Shown: positions 23,125 through 36,541, counted from the first letter of the stretch. The stretch is DNA of 64,000 nt from Yarrowia lipolytica (GCF_001761485.1 NC_090772.1:3098501-3162500), one strand, 5' to 3'. Numbers and translations: made by a program. Notes: generated from the sequence alone by a model not told the origin.

Positions 23125-24828
23125 CCTATGCCACCATTATCAACACACTTGAAACTAATATAGACGCTTATATATAATACCACTACTAATTGCATGTTTG
23201 AATTGAAGACGAGATATGGCAGTTGGAAAGAATTGTACAACTCCTTACAATAGAACACACAGAGAACGTATATCCACCCGGACTTGATATTTACATGTAT
23301 CGGACAAAAACAATGTCAGTCTTCGTACTGTACTCAGAAAATGAATTGAAGCTCATCTGGAGTAGGTGATGAGATGACTTGACGGCATATCGATGTGTAC
23401 AGGTAGGCCGATTAAAACACATTTCTATACTCACAAGCACCTTTAGCAAAGTGTTTAACTATTATATCAACTTTTCCTGACCATCACGCAAGACTATTAC
23501 GCATCACGCCGGACAATTCGTTTGGGGGCCCTGTATCATTGCAGGTATCACTGGACATGAGATAGACTGCTATTCTTAGTATATTCAGCAGTGAAATACA
23601 TTGATGACTTCAACAAATGCAAATTATGACCTTTAATTCCTTCTTTTTCAACTCTAGCTTCCTTTTGCAAGTCCAGACGTTCCGAAAACACTTCTTGGTC
23701 CGCTCTACAACCATTCCTCCAATCATCCTCTAACCATCTTCTAACCATCCCTCCAACACTTCTCCAGCTCTTACCCCCTCAGCCAGAGGACCCGTCCCTT
23801 TCAATACCACTGCTTAAACTCTTCAAACCGCCTTCTGAGAACCTTTATAAAAATTTCTGCTTTCGTAGTCCGCTCGCAAGCCCAAGTCCAACCGCACAAC
23901 TCACCCCGCCTTTCTACAAGCTGTTCCACGGTCCAGCGGTAAATCGCTTCATCAACAGAACGCTTCGTCAATTACTGCCTAGACCTTGGACCCCAAATTC
24001 CGGAAACATACGTTCTAGATCATCATGTATTGGTCCTGCTGGGGGAACATGTCTGTCAGAACCCATTCGACTGCTTTGTCAATACTCAACTGAAATCAAG
24101 CACTTTTAATCAGTATCGACAACTGTCAATCACTGCCACTTCTCCGGACGCTCTTTCAGCTCTTCCAGACGATCCCAACAGTTGTGTCAACTGGAGTTGG
24201 AGATGTTCCCTCCAAAATAGACACGATGCGCTGAGTCCAGTCTTTGAGTTGATTATTCCATTGGATAAGCAACAGAATTCGTCTCTGAGAAGTCCCTGTG
24301 TGTTTTCAAGGAGTTCTTGGTCTGTTGAACGGGGCTACAGTGTCACCAATATGCGTTTGGAGGAATAACCGAGAAGAGAACGAGCTGAAAATAACAAATA
24401 AGTGAATGGAGTCTGTAGATGAATTTGATCACATCTGCTCATTTCGACTCTCGACTCTCCATACATTTACTTCTGTGGAATACTTGAAGGAACAAATTGG
24501 TCAAATGAGGGTACAGACGAAAGAGACCTTGCGTATTGCAATACTCTGCATCTATCTAGCAATAACTAACCGCCCTGTCATCCATCCAGTTTCCACCCTT
24601 CAAGCACCTGAATCCACCATATCAGCCTACAACACTCTCCAACATTTTCCTCTCATTATTTCCTAATTACTGTACATATCCCTTTTCATCACTCGTCTCT
24701 TTTTGGATCCTGAGCAGAGCTAATGAGCTTAACTACAAGTTCTCATTGCTCAAGGTCGCTCATGGCTACTCATGACCTGCCTGGTGATTAGACCAGTCGC
24801 TACGCTGGTGACGTGTTCATCTCCCAGC
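23125..24828. other. Intergenic region between convergent genes
   Basis: About 1.7 kb between the 3' ends of the exporter and the GATA gene. A TATAAAAA at about 23844 followed by a pyrimidine-rich stretch looks promoter-like, but the only following ATG frame is about 22 codons. A frame at 24406-24666 (86 codons, ATG start) has no recognisable feature. Confidence 0.5.
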
Positions 24829-26747
24829 TCAGAGCAGGTCACTCACCCTCACCTTCTTTCTCAGTCCATCGAACTCTCGCTTCGCAGACTCATGTCCGCC
24901 CACACTCGAGCGTCTCCGTCGCGCAGGAGACGCCGGTAGAATCGTCGTCGACGTCATACCGTCCGCTGCTGGTGCAGCTTGCGTCTGTGCATCTCCCGAT
25001 GTGGCTTCTCGCAACGGCGGCAGCACCACATCACTGTCCTCGAGCACATCGTCGTCGTCGTCCACCTTGATGCCGGCCTCCTCCAGCTTTTCCTGCTGCA
25101 GCTTGCATCGTTTTTCCAGCACACGGTTGCGGGTCTCAAGTCTGTGCAGCGCCGAACGCAGCAGCATTTCCGACTCCCGCATGGACGCCTCGGAGCGTCT
25201 GGCAGCCTGTTCTGCGGCCTCCACCTCGGCAACCCGGCTTCGGAACAGATCGTTGACGAGTTCCAGCTCAGACAGCCTCGTCTTGAGGTCTCCAGGGCCA
25301 GATGAACCTGCACCTGCACCTGCAGTATGCGGTCCACCTGCGCCTCCGTGCTCGCCCTGGCCGGTCAGGTATGGCGACTGACTTGCAGCTGCACTCAGTT
25401 GGTCGAGCGCACTGTTGGGGAGAGCACCAGGCGGGTTGTTAGACAACAGCAGAGGCGACGTGATCTTTTTGAGTGTCGGAGACCCGGAGCCAGCTGCCGG
25501 AGTGGCTGGAGCAGTTGCCGCGGAAGGAGTGGCGGGGGCAGTGGCTCCTGCAGCAGGAGTCGCAGTTCCCGAGGGGGCAGTGGAGCCATTTCCTCCGTTA
25601 CCACCATTACTGCTGCCTCCAGTTAACGAGCCAAATCCAGGAAGACTAGGAGACTGCTGCTCGCGGAACTGTGGCGAGGCATACTGCTGCGGTGGGGGTA
25701 GGTAATGCTGCTGCGGGTGGTCCTTCATAGCGGCCATTGGGTGTAGCGGCGCGTGCTGCTGGGCGCCCGGGTGCGGGTGCGGGTGCGGGCCGTGTTGCTG
25801 CTGATGGTGCAGTGGCGCCTGGCCCTGCCACATGTGTGGGGGCGGGTGGTGGCCAATGTGGGTCACGTGCATGGGCACGTGCATGCCCGGGGGCGCGTGT
25901 TGGTGGTGGGGTGGCGGCGGTGGGCCGTGGGGGTGCTGGGAGTGAAGGAGGCCCCGTTGTTGCTGGGGGCGGATGGGGCCCCGTTGTTGGTGGCCCTTGG
26001 GTGCTGGGGGGTGGACGTGGGGCACAGGTGGGAGGCGGACACCCCCGCGAGTATTGGACCGCCGTGAGCGACGGCCGGGTTACCGGGTCCGTGGCCGTGG
26101 TTTTTGATCCGGTTACGCGATTTGATGACGTTGGTTTTAAGACTGATGGGGCGTGCTCGGCCGTGCAGCTTAAGGAACAGGCCACACGCGTTGCAGAGCA
26201 CCTGTCCCGCCTCGTCACGTCGCCAGAGCGGGGTGGTGGAGGTCTGGCAGTTTTGGCACACGGGCGTGAGCGAAAACTGGCCCCGCCCGTTGTCCTTGTC
26301 CTTGGATGGGGCGATAGGCGCATCCGACGACCCAGCGTTGGGCGCGGTGGAAGAGCTGGCGCCGGTGGGGGTTACGGAGGCGGAGTTGGGGGTGGCAGAG
26401 TCGCTTCTCGCCTCTCCTGCCGTCTCGGACGTGTCGTTTTTCGGTTCGTTTTTGATGTCGCTGTTGGTGTTGGTGTTGACGTTGGCGGTGGCTCCGTTCG
26501 TGCCACCAGAAGGAGAGGGACATGTCGAGGCGTTGGTAGAAGGTGGGGGGTTAGTGGTGGGGTTGGAGGGAGCGCCAGGCGCGGAGGGCGCGGCGGCGGA
26601 CCCGGTTGTGGGTGGCTCCGCTCCTCCAGCTTCTCCAGCAGTCACTCCTGGGGCTCCCGCTTGTGCTTCCTCGCCCTCGACCTTGACCTGGGGCTCAGGG
26701 CCAGCCCCGACAACAACCGGCGTGAAACCCATTGTAGCAGCAGACAT
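24829..26747 (-). CDS. GATA zinc-finger transcription factor, Gzf3/Dal80/AreB-like, with apparent frame break
   Basis: A regulator with one GATA finger, Cys-X2-Cys-X17-Cys-X2-Cys at residues 164-188 (CQNC...CNAC), followed by the basic arm [18 protein letters not shown]. This first frame starts at an ATG (26745-26747) and ends at 25863. The second frame (open from about 26080 to the stop at 24829) encodes a Gln/His/Pro-rich linker and a C-terminal coiled coil ([16 protein letters not shown] and on), which is the hallmark of the Dal80/Gzf3 repressor group. Together they form one protein of about 640 residues. Switching needs a -1 shift (one base short) between about 26080 and 25863. No GTGAGT/CTAAC intron fits there; G and C runs at 26005-26010 and 26041-26045 are candidate sites of a sequence error. 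Expected role: nitrogen-responsive control through GATA sites. Confidence 0.8.
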
Positions 26748-29657
26748 AATATTCCTTCACGTGGGGCGTTCTATCCAAATCCTCCGCTGTCCAAGCCGAC
26801 TGTGGGGTTTTTGTGTTTCAAGGTGATGCAAAATTTTCCTATCGCTCACTATCGGCTATTTTGGTTATCGATATCATCCCGATTGGGATGTGGGTAGGGG
26901 TTGTGGTAGAGTTAGTGGGGAAATGAACTCGAAGATAGAAGATCAATTTTAGACGAGTAGATGATAATGTCCGTAAGATGTAAAAATATGTATAATATTT
27001 ATTGGGACGATCTTCTAATTTAGATATTTTTAAATTTCTTATATCTCCAGTTTTGAAATTTATATGGATTTAATTCTCCGTTTTCACACCAAGTTTCTTT
27101 CTCCCAATACCCCCTTTAAACACTCACGTGAGTCCCAAACTTTATTGAGAAGACTTTGCAAAATAATATCTGTAAATTCGGACAGCGATTGAATCGCGGT
27201 AATAAGGGTATCATAAAACAAGTTAAACCGGGACGATTCCAAGTATGTATTTTTTCCACATGTTTTCCCCTCCAGCGCTCTTCTACACACCCCTCAACCA
27301 AATGGAAACCTCCAGAACCTAAACTTCAAATTAAGGTTCCATCAACAAAGCACATAATCATGTGACAGTGCAGATTTTAATCTTCTCTTATTGGTCAGTG
27401 CTAGATAGTGCACGTATTGCGTGATAAGAAACAGCGTGAAACGGGCCAATACGAAGAGAAGAAAATTCCCCAAAAAATCCAGGACATTCTCCTGCGAGAT
27501 CAAAACTCACTTGCGTCAAATCTGCGATTTTCTGACCAAGGTTGCTATTTGTTTGCGCTCTTTTTTCATCTCCCCCACCTTGCACGATAAGATAACCTAT
27601 CTAGAAACTATAAATTTGAAGGACACGCGATAGGTGATAACGTCACGTGATAATAAAGAGGATGGAGATAAACCAAAGTCGATGGGGAAGACGGCGGGGA
27701 TTTCCAAACAAGAAATAATCAAATACTAGCACGTGAGGAGAGTCTGAGGGTGAGGGGGTTTCAATCACGTGACTCGTATTGGTGTCAGGGCAATTCTTCC
27801 AAGTTTTTGAAATCCCTGTAGGGTTATTGGTTACCCGGACATGGGGGAGGCTGGTGTCAAAAAAAAACATACCAGCCGTAAAAACTTTTACCCGGAGGAG
27901 GTAGGGTAAATGTTGGTTGAAAGCAGTGGGATTAGTAAGGAAAAAGAAATGTGAATGGAAATTTTGAAGGAAAATTAATTTGAAGGAAAATGTGACGGAG
28001 AAATTTGACGAAAAATGCGAAAGGAGAACTGTGCAAGGAGAAATGTGAAAAGAGAAATTGGGAGAACAAAAACTTGTGTACTTGTTGGGTGGTATTGGAG
28101 ATATGGGATAACAGAAACGGTCTATTAGGATTCTAGATATGATAAATCCAACGGTCAACTCCTCGCTTTTGTCGGAGGCGCGATTCTCCTGTTATAAGCC
28201 ATACTCTTCTCTCACAACGGTGTTGTCATACAATGATATAGCTGTTTTGGTTACAGAAATACCAGTGTCCATGTAGGTCGAACCTTTTGTTGCTTGGTAT
28301 GTTGACTCTTTCTCCTTCTCCTGTTTTGATTCTAACAGACTAACTGTCTGTCTCCAATACTTGTAAAAGTCGTCAGTACAGACCCAGCTCTGCGGTCAAT
28401 GAACAGACACAGTTGAGGACTCAAGAGTTCAAATTCGTGTTAAAAAAAAAAGCATTCAAATACACTCAAAGTCGCCTAGCTTAGTCATTCTCTGTCGGTG
28501 GATCTTGAGAGCCCGTGTTGTATGTTGTTCAGACATACGTTGATGGACACAACAGAACATAACGGTGTCTTGAACAATAGCAAGAGTTTTATAAATCTCG
28601 CCAAATGGATGTAGCCATTGGTTGAAACGTTCATTGAAACATCTCTGATACTTCCTCCTATCGCCAGAACATGTTTATGACCATCCAAAGGCCTCCTTTT
28701 TGAAAACAAAAGTCACTAGTAAACTGCCCTACCACAGCTTGGAAACCTGGGAAATTATCATCTGGCGAGATCCAGTGAACAGTCTGGCGACATAAAATAA
28801 CTTCATTCTTCTCTTCAGCTCGATATTGTGCAACAAGCACATCATAGCCAGAGTCCTCACTGCTGAACGCCCGTCCTCTACAATTAATAGAGCCATTGAC
28901 AACCTGGAGACTTAACAGAAGTCCTTCTAGCATCATTTGCTGCCATATTTAAAAAAATCAGCTCTCTGCCACAATTTTTCGAGCTCGATTGTAAGAGTCG
29001 AACCAGTTTTCAAAAACCTATCTCCGCCTAGTTGGACTTTAGTTAAGACTGAAAGTGACCTGGGGGTCCAAATAATGGGTTCCAGGGAAGCGACCAAAAC
29101 ATAACCACTACCATTCAATTTAGCTCTCAACGCCTCATTTCCTCATCCCAAGTTCACCCTACTTTCTCATACAATATTTCCACATACTCGCACTTCCGTA
29201 TCCGGCTCGTACTCAAATTTACTTATCCTGTACTTGACCTTTCCCAACAGAATCCCAACAGAACATATCCACCAAGTCATAACCTATCCCGATCCAAATC
29301 TACACACATTATGTTTCTCTCTCTCTCTTAATTGCTCATAACCTGTAGTTGGTCACGTGCCTTATCACGTTCACCGAACACCAATTATTCCACACGCGCG
29401 AGCTGAGGTTCATGCATGAGTGCCCATCCAACCACATTTGATTATAATATTTAGAGTTCCTAGGGTGGACTTAGTAATCGTAGACGGGGCCATTTATCTG
29501 GCGATGTAGTAGTCCAAATACAAAAATAATTACATGGCCATTTTCTCCTCATTCAGATGTTCATTTTGATACCCCCAACCCCCCAAATTGTCACACCTGC
29601 ATGTTCACATATCAGATCCTCCAAACCCCCACCCCAACCTTTCCTCTACACACAGCA
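26748..29657. other. Intergenic region between divergent GATA gene and MDV1
   Basis: About 2.9 kb containing the promoters of two divergent genes. CACGTG sites lie at 27125, 27644, 27730, 27766 and 29354. An A/G-rich stretch at 27930-28060 repeats loosely around GGAAAATTTGAAGG and opens a frame on the opposite strand that I regard as an artefact of composition. No gene seen. Confidence 0.55.
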
Positions 29658-31355
29658 ATGTCCGACGTAACGCATTTTTCGAAAGTCGTGGCGGCCACGG
29701 CGTCGACGTTGGTGTCGGGCGATCTGAGCCAGAGTCACGTGATGCGCGACATTTCGCGGCCCGCGTTCCAGAAGCGAATTTTTTCCTTCTCGAAGCGGCC
29801 GTCCGAGTTGGTTCGCATCACCTCTTCTTCCAAGGACGTTTTGTTGCCGGATGAGATGCTGGTGGACATTCCCAGCAACGAAAATCAGTTTTCGCTGTTT
29901 CAGGGCTTCCAGGCCACGCTTCCGGAGCACTCTGTGGGCTCTCAGCTGCTTCTGGGGGATGGATCAAAAGTCGGCGAAAAAAGTGCTCGAGAACAGCTGG
30001 TGGAGGGCAAGAAGAGCCTGAGTCACAAGCTGGACTTGTTGGAGGTGCGCAAGGCACTGGCGGCAAATGAAATCACCGAGATTGACGCTCGAGTGGCGCA
30101 CTTGCAGTCCATGCGACAGATTGTGTTTGACAGAGTGGCGTCTTTGGAGCAGCAGGAGTTCCAGCTGGAAAGTGAAGTGCTGCGAATCGATGCAGAGCTG
30201 GAACAGATGGAGGAGGAGAAGGAGGAGGTAATCCAGAGACATGATTACGAGACCCGAACCCCGGAGGAGTTGGAGGATGATGTGGTCGATCTGAAGAGTG
30301 TGTCTGAGAAACTACAGAGCGCAAGTCAAAAGACCCTTCCCCGACGAAACCTCAGCCGACGAAAAACGCAACCCACTCTGCAACAGTACTACGAGCCAGG
30401 CAACAAGATCCGACAAATCAAAGCGCATTCCGATTCGGTCACGTGCCTGGACTTTGACATTCCGTTCGGAACCATGGTTTCTGCAGGCATGGATCTGGGA
30501 CTCAAGGTGTGGGACCTGTCACGTGGCGATCTCGTGACCGATCTCAAGGGCCACAATGCATCAGTTACGTGTCTTCAGGTCGACAATAACGTGCTTGCCA
30601 CCGGATCAGCTGACGCTACCATTCGGGTCTGGAACCTCGACCAGGTGGTTAGTAATCCCGATGCCCAGGATGAAGGTGATGATGCCTACACCATTCACGT
30701 GCTCGACAGTCACGTGGGTGAAATCTCTGCCATTCATTTCTCAGACCATACGCTGGTGTCTGGTTCTGCTGACAAAACCATTCGACAATGGGATCTCAAC
30801 ACTGGACGATGTGTTCAGACTCTGGACGTGATTTGGGCCAATTCTGCGCAGAATGCGCTGTACTCGAACGATCGGCTCCGAACCGGGTTCGACGCAAACG
30901 CACCCTTCATCGGCGCAGTGCAGTGCAGAGATGCAGCCCTTGCCACCGGTACCGCTGACGGTATTGTGCGTCTTTGGGATTTGCGGTCCGGACAGGTGCA
31001 GCGAACCCTACAGGGCCATACCGCTGCGGTAACGTGTCTGCAGTTTGACGACGTGCATCTTGCAACCGGATCTCGTGACCGGTCTGTTCGAATCTGGGAT
31101 CTGCGAATGGGCAACATCTTTGACGCGTTTGCGTATGATTCGCCCATTACTTCGTTGGATTTCGACAACCGAAGAATCGCCAGTACCAATGGAGAAAACA
31201 CCGTCAAGATTTATGACAGAGCAGCTGAGAAGCATTGGAGTCTGGGTCGAGGAGAGGGAGATCCCGAGGCGCCAGAAAGCACGGTGGTGAAGACCAAGGA
31301 AGGCTATTTGGTGGAAGGTGGTGGAGATGGAGTGGTGGGTGTGTGGGCCTGTTAG
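29658..31355 (+). CDS. MDV1: Mitochondrial division WD-repeat protein Mdv1
   Basis: Peripheral mitochondrial outer-membrane adaptor that links Fis1 to the dynamin Dnm1 during mitochondrial (and peroxisomal) fission. The 565-residue protein has the family plan: an N-terminal Fis1-binding region, a long coiled coil (about residues 123-200, Leu/Glu-rich with LEVRKAL and [13 protein letters not shown]), then seven WD40 repeats from about residue 260 with repeated endings such as LKVWDL, IRVWNL, IRQWDL, VRLWDL and VRIWDL. The frame has an earlier ATG at 29601; 29658 is preferred because its context (CACAGCAATG) is better and the preceding 19 residues look like leader. Yeast has a paralogue Caf4; a single gene in Yarrowia would cover both. 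Confidence 0.92.
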
Positions 31356-31926
31356 TACTAGCGATGCGAGTACTAATAATTTTGGGATCATGAGCGGAGC
31401 GAATTGTTTCATTTCACGGGACATTGTGAGCGAAGCTAGGTCGTGGAATCGTGAGAAGACAAATGGTCTCAACTACTCTCATGGGTGCCACCGAAAATGA
31501 GCGGAGCAGAGGCCCTCAATGCTGCCAGAGATGTTTGCTGTCTTCACCATTTGCAGCAATGAAAATGGGTGGTGTAGACTGTGTCTCGTGTCCGGAATCA
31601 TGTTGACAGTTGGTGTGAGGCAGACTGAACTTGCCCGTTACTGCTACTCAGCAGTTGATGTTTGGCTTACCATAAGAGTGTCAACCGCCCCACAGTTTTC
31701 TTTCCAGGTGTTTTTACCCACAGTCAGCTATCCAGGAAAAGCCCAGAGAGGCAATATGTATATAAGATAGATTGAGTGTGATGACCGGAAGTGAGTGGCT
31801 CAAATCCACCAGATAGCAATTCGTAAACGTGTTGTAGATTACTGGTGATACCTGAACTGGTTATAGAGTATACCCCACGGGATATAAGGCACTAGAGAGC
31901 CCCAATCGTCAACTGAGTCAGTTCTG

Positions 31927-31930
<4 letters not shown>

Positions 31931-31963
<33 letters not shown>
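31931..31963. repeat. T33 homopolymer
   Basis: Thirty-three consecutive T on the plus strand. It could be the poly(A) tail of an old retroposed copy on the minus strand, but no body or target-site duplication was recognised. Confidence 0.95.
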
Positions 31964-31966
<3 letters not shown>

Positions 31967-32914
31967 AGGAGTGATAAGATGTGGCCCCTATGTTGTCTCG
32001 GTGGGTCCCATGACTCCATCTCCACCAACTCCGTATTATCAGGTGCTCAGTCACTAGTCATTCATTGCAAGAACCAATAAAGAGCACTGGCGTTGTACTA
32101 GAAGAAGCGACACGGTAGTTATTTTGACCCTACCGTTTTATCAGTGAAAACTTGGTCTGTAGTCCAGTGGAGAGTCCATGAATGGGCATATTGAGATCTA
32201 GCTCCAATTGGATGAAAGATGCACTTTGAGGGACCTTTTTGGTATTTTTTGCATGTATTCGGATGGACGTTCTTGCCAATCGACCACCCTATAGTGGCAA
32301 ATGAGGCCTGGTAAGGTACAAGTATTATTTCATCGGTACATCTGCTGGAATTCTACTGAATCTCCTTCCACCAACTCGTAGTTTCTTGACTAAATGGGTG
32401 CATCATTTTGTGAGCATGAAAAGAAGGAACGGAAGATGTCATTAGTACATTGAGAAAACTCCCCCGTTGCATCCAGCATCATGGAGGCACTCTCAAATCA
32501 ACCCATATAACTCATGAGCGTCATTGTCCCATATCGACACAACTTTCATCGATTGTAACCTCATTTCAGCACATCATCTTGCCGGTGCATTATCTCGCAT
32601 TATCTCTGCACACTATCTTGGCTCTCATCTCTATCTACAGGCCGCCGGTTATCGACGTGCAAGCTTGCTGAACTCAAGACATGCACGTTTCGACACGGCC
32701 TGATTCCGCTGCTAATACTACCAGTAGCAAAAGAGTTGTCTCGTCAGGATAACCGTTTGACTTTTGGATCTTGTACTGTCATACAAGATCCCATGCGGCT
32801 CGTGGCAACATGTCGCACTGGCTCTCGCAATGTTTAACGACAAAGTGCTGCTTCGAGACTCGGGGTCTGGGAGATAGTCAATATGGACCCTGAAAAGGTC
32901 TTGTGCCATTAAAA

Positions 32915-32946
32915 GGACTTGTGCCAATGTGGACTTGTGCCAATGT
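32915..32946. repeat. 16-bp tandem repeat, two exact copies
   Basis: GGACTTGTGCCAATGT twice in a row, with a degenerate copy before and a partial one after. Confidence 0.9.
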
Positions 32947-35900
32947 GGACTTTGAGAACGCCACAGGCGACGTCCGGAAGTAATTTGTATTGTTCCACCA
33001 CAATCAAGTGGTCTGTTTAAGAGTTTGTGCGTGTGTGGGCACCAATTAGCCACAGGGTTGTGGTGGCCTGTTCACAGGCGGGTATAACTGGGTATTGCTA
33101 AGAAGCCACGAAAAATGTAGTCCATGTGGACTTGTCAAGAGGAGCGGGCAAGCTACCGCGGCGCATCTGAGCCACTGCGGAAAGGTGGGTTCGAAAAGAC
33201 GCTGCCACGTCGAAGTAGCTGCCAAATGGAATCAGAAAGCTGTGTTAGATAGAAATGTGCCCCGTCGAAGATGGACTTGCGCTACTGTAGTCCGATTACG
33301 TCGGCGAAGGGCGTGGGGGCTCTTTGGGCTGTGTATGTGTATGTGTGTTAACACCTGAAGGCCGGCTCAGGCGGGGCGCGTTGGCTGGCGATTGGGAGGT
33401 GGGAGATGGGGGGGTTTTAGTACTTTTCCGTCGGTGGAATAGAATTTCAAACTGCATATATTGAACTCTGGGTTTAGATTAGGTCAAATGGACTTGAGCG
33501 AGTGAGGGAACATCATAAGCGGCGTTGATAGTGCGGTTATTTAGTATATATAGTGGGAATGGTTCGGTTTCTGCTGCTGACTAAAATCTGATATATTCAC
33601 ACCTGAATTTATCTTACCCAAAATTCCGTTCATTGTCCCCTTGAAAATTGGACGATACTTGCATCGTGTGTACACTGTACGTACAGTATATACATACTGT
33701 GTGCTACGCCTGGCATCCAAACATTCCTTTTCGTCTCATGGATTTTAGACAAGGGATATTTTATAGGCGGCACGACGGAGTTTCAGTATATAAGAGGCAC
33801 CGTTATTTCCATGTGGCTGTCTCCTTTCTTATCATGTCTCCTTTCTAATCAATCGCATCACTGTCAGAAGATGGTCAGCCGAACCCAGACTACGATGGAC
33901 CCGAGTTGAGTAAGTGGTCAATGAGAATGGGTGAGATATGTAAGAAGTGTTGAACCCACATAGGTGACACACCACTTCTGTTGTTTATGGAGACGACGGC
34001 GTTCGAGTAGCTACAGCACAGTACCATTCGTACCAATAAATACCGTATGGGTTCTGGTTTATCAGTTGTTGGACGGAACTGACACTGCCTCGAGATCCAG
34101 AGAAAAGCGCAACAAAGGTCTAATCCCAAGTCGAGTTGGAGTCAGTGGATCACTCCAGGGAGCTGTCGGAGAAAACGGCCAACAAATCCAATAGTATGTT
34201 CGTCTATTATCCTTAGTTCGGCCAGAGTACCTCAGCTGTTATAGGCAAGTGATCAGACCTGCAGAAATAGTACTAGTACTTGTACTCTTCTTGTAGATTT
34301 TTCTGATAATCGGTTCGCAATGAATTAATCCTAGGCACCATACAACTTCGTCTAGTCGGCGGAGTACTTTCAATGACCACGATTCGGGCCCATACGAATA
34401 CGTCAGCGACGGTCTAAAACGCAAGAGCGTCATAAAAGGTGTTGAGACTGGAGGAGATGTTTATGACAAAAACAATTCAACTGAGGACTCTGTTTCAATG
34501 TATGAGGGTGTCACGTGGTTTTATTCTTGCATATTACTTGTATTCGTAGGGTGTACTAGACACTACACATTGTACTAGAGCTCGTATTGTAGGTGGACAT
34601 ATTCATGTTACCCCAAAGAGATAATACAACTTTCTGAAACTTGCTTTCCTCTCTTTACAGATACTAGTACAATAAAATCAGTCAATTAGTACTTTATACC
34701 CCTGCCATAACATAAGCGATAACACAGGAGGAGGTCTGAAAAGTTCTGTAGTCGCCAACATGGGTCGCGCGTTGGAGTTGACTCGAAATGTGTCGGCACC
34801 GTAATCTCGAGAAATAGCTAGTCTCAGTGTAGTAAAAGTGGTGGTAGGAGTTGAGGTGGTAGAAAGAGTTGTTTGATGGGTAGATCAAGGAGTCATGAAA
34901 GGAGTCAAGGCAGAAAAAAAACGATACCAGTTGATTTGGATCACTGCATAAATTCCGTTAATCAACTCCAGAATTCATTTTCTCCCCTTCTATCCATTGT
35001 ACTCTCTTCGTTCAACACTTCCATGCACCGCACCCAGCAGACAAGTCCCGTTCGGTAAACCAAATAGGAGGTTTCAATGGAGAGTGGAGATGATTTTACC
35101 CGATATTAGGTCCTTTTTCCAGCCTTGATTAACTGCAACAGCTCCTAGACACGAATATAGACTTGAACGGTCATTTGAAGTACATTAGTTACAATACATG
35201 TACATACTGTTATCATATGTTAAGGGTGACTCAGAAAACAATATTGAACAAATAATTACCTGACATAGTTACATTTAACACACTCTCTTAGTGACGATTC
35301 TGACACGAAGGCCACTTTCTGTTCATGCTTGCAGTTTCATCAGTCCTCTCCTAACCACTATAATGAACCCACAGGGAAACTGGTTAGGTCGAAATCATTC
35401 ATAAATATCAATGAAACAATCGACTAATACTTTACTTCTGTCTCTACAATTCATTAGCCGCTCTTCAACCGATTTTCCGGACAATGTTGAACATACTTAA
35501 CCAGATCCAGAATGGTGCTACAGGTATGAATACATACTACCCAGGGCACCCTTAAATGTCACAGTCATGTCTGGGGTAGACCTTCATTGTCCCTAGTGGG
35601 TCCATTTACATCATACAAGTACATTGCAGGCCGGTATATATACATTTTTACTGGTTCTCTGCACTCACAACTAGCACGATATAAATACTGTAGATTGCTG
35701 AAGGCTTTATTCTTCTAGAATGTGTCATGAATGAGTATCTACGCCATCAATGTTCTATTCGATATTGTCTTTGAGAGAGGCAAGTCTTTGGACTCCAATG
35801 GTCAGATAACTACCTATCTAACGCATAATATAGCATACAAGCTCTTTGGAGCGTGTACAGCCTGTCTGGAGAGACAAAAGATGTTAGCCGAACTTCGAAG

Positions 35901-35977
35901 AGCGCAACAAACCTGTCTGTCCACCTCTAGTGCCATATACCATCTATGACTTACTTACATCGAGAGTCATATCTTAG

Positions 35978-36080
35978 AGTATGATGTAAGAGCCTTACTC
36001 AGATCATGTCTGGAAGTAAGATATAAGAGCCTTACTCAGATCATATCTGGAAGTAACATGCAAGGGCCTCATTCACATCG
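35978..36080. repeat. 37-bp tandem repeat, 2.8 copies
   Basis: Units start AGTATGATGTAAGAGCC (35978), AGTAAGATATAAGAGCC (36015) and AGTAACATGCAAGGGCC (36052); each carries TTACTCAGATCAT-type sequence and ends near CTGGA. Copies 1 and 2 differ at only a few sites, copy 3 is more diverged. Confidence 0.9.
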
Positions 36081-36312
36081 CCTTGTTGTCTCCATAGGTG
36101 TAGAACCAGGGTACATACTGTCATTATTCTCAATCAAATGAAGACTTAGCTCTAGAGGGAGTTGTTGCGGGACCTCTATATTAGAAGGTGCTACCTTTAG
36201 GTAGCTGGTTCTCGGGCCGAACGTAGAGATCCAGTTGTTCCTGAAGCGTCTTATCATATTTGCTTTCTTGTCTGTCCCGGGTTTCTTTGGAGGCAGAATT
36301 GAAAGCTCCTTC

Positions 36313-36332
36313 ATCTGTTGATATCAACAGAT
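36313..36332. repeat. 20-bp perfect palindrome
   Basis: ATCTGTTGATATCAACAGAT reads identically on both strands, with no spacer. Confidence 0.95.
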
Positions 36333-36382
36333 CTCAGTCCTCGGGAGTCAAGGACCGCCTGTCCCCAACTAGTACAGAAGAG

Positions 36383-36541
36383 ATGGGGTCCACCTGTTCC
36401 TCCTTTCTTGAACAGTCAATAACGATTGATCGCACCATTTCTGGAGCCCTTGTACTTCTTGTTGCGAGTCTCATCTTGGCCCTCATCTTGGTCAGACATG
36501 CTAACTACTATACAGGTCGGGGGAAATATATCTCATGGTAA
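36383..36541 (+). CDS. Doubtful small ORF with one hydrophobic segment
   Basis: A 52-codon ATG frame whose residues 20-38 form a strong hydrophobic helix (ISGALVLLVASLILALILV), followed by HANYYTGRGK. The same frame is open upstream without an ATG, so it might be the end of a decayed or spliced gene. No homologue recognised; listed only because of the clear membrane-like segment. Confidence 0.18.
   Translation: MGSTCSSFLEQSITIDRTISGALVLLVASLILALILVRHANYYTGRGKYISW

Noticed and set aside
24829-26025. Second half of the GATA gene as an independent gene
   Set aside because: It has no ATG at its beginning, shares the low-complexity linker and carries the coiled coil expected downstream of the GATA finger.
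25737-26897. 386-codon plus-strand frame opposite the GATA gene
   Set aside because: Gly/Val/Arg-rich translation of a GC-rich antisense strand; no plausible protein features.
27643-28158. 171-codon minus-strand frame rich in Phe and Ser
   Set aside because: It is created by an A/G-rich degenerate repeat on the plus strand and has no ATG-supported or domain-supported structure.
28268-28280. Minus-strand GGTTCGACCTAC resembling a tRNA B box
   Set aside because: No cloverleaf can be formed in the flanks.
31931-31963. T33 run as the tail of a LINE or processed pseudogene
   Set aside because: No recognisable element body and no target-site duplication was found beside it; kept only as a homopolymer.
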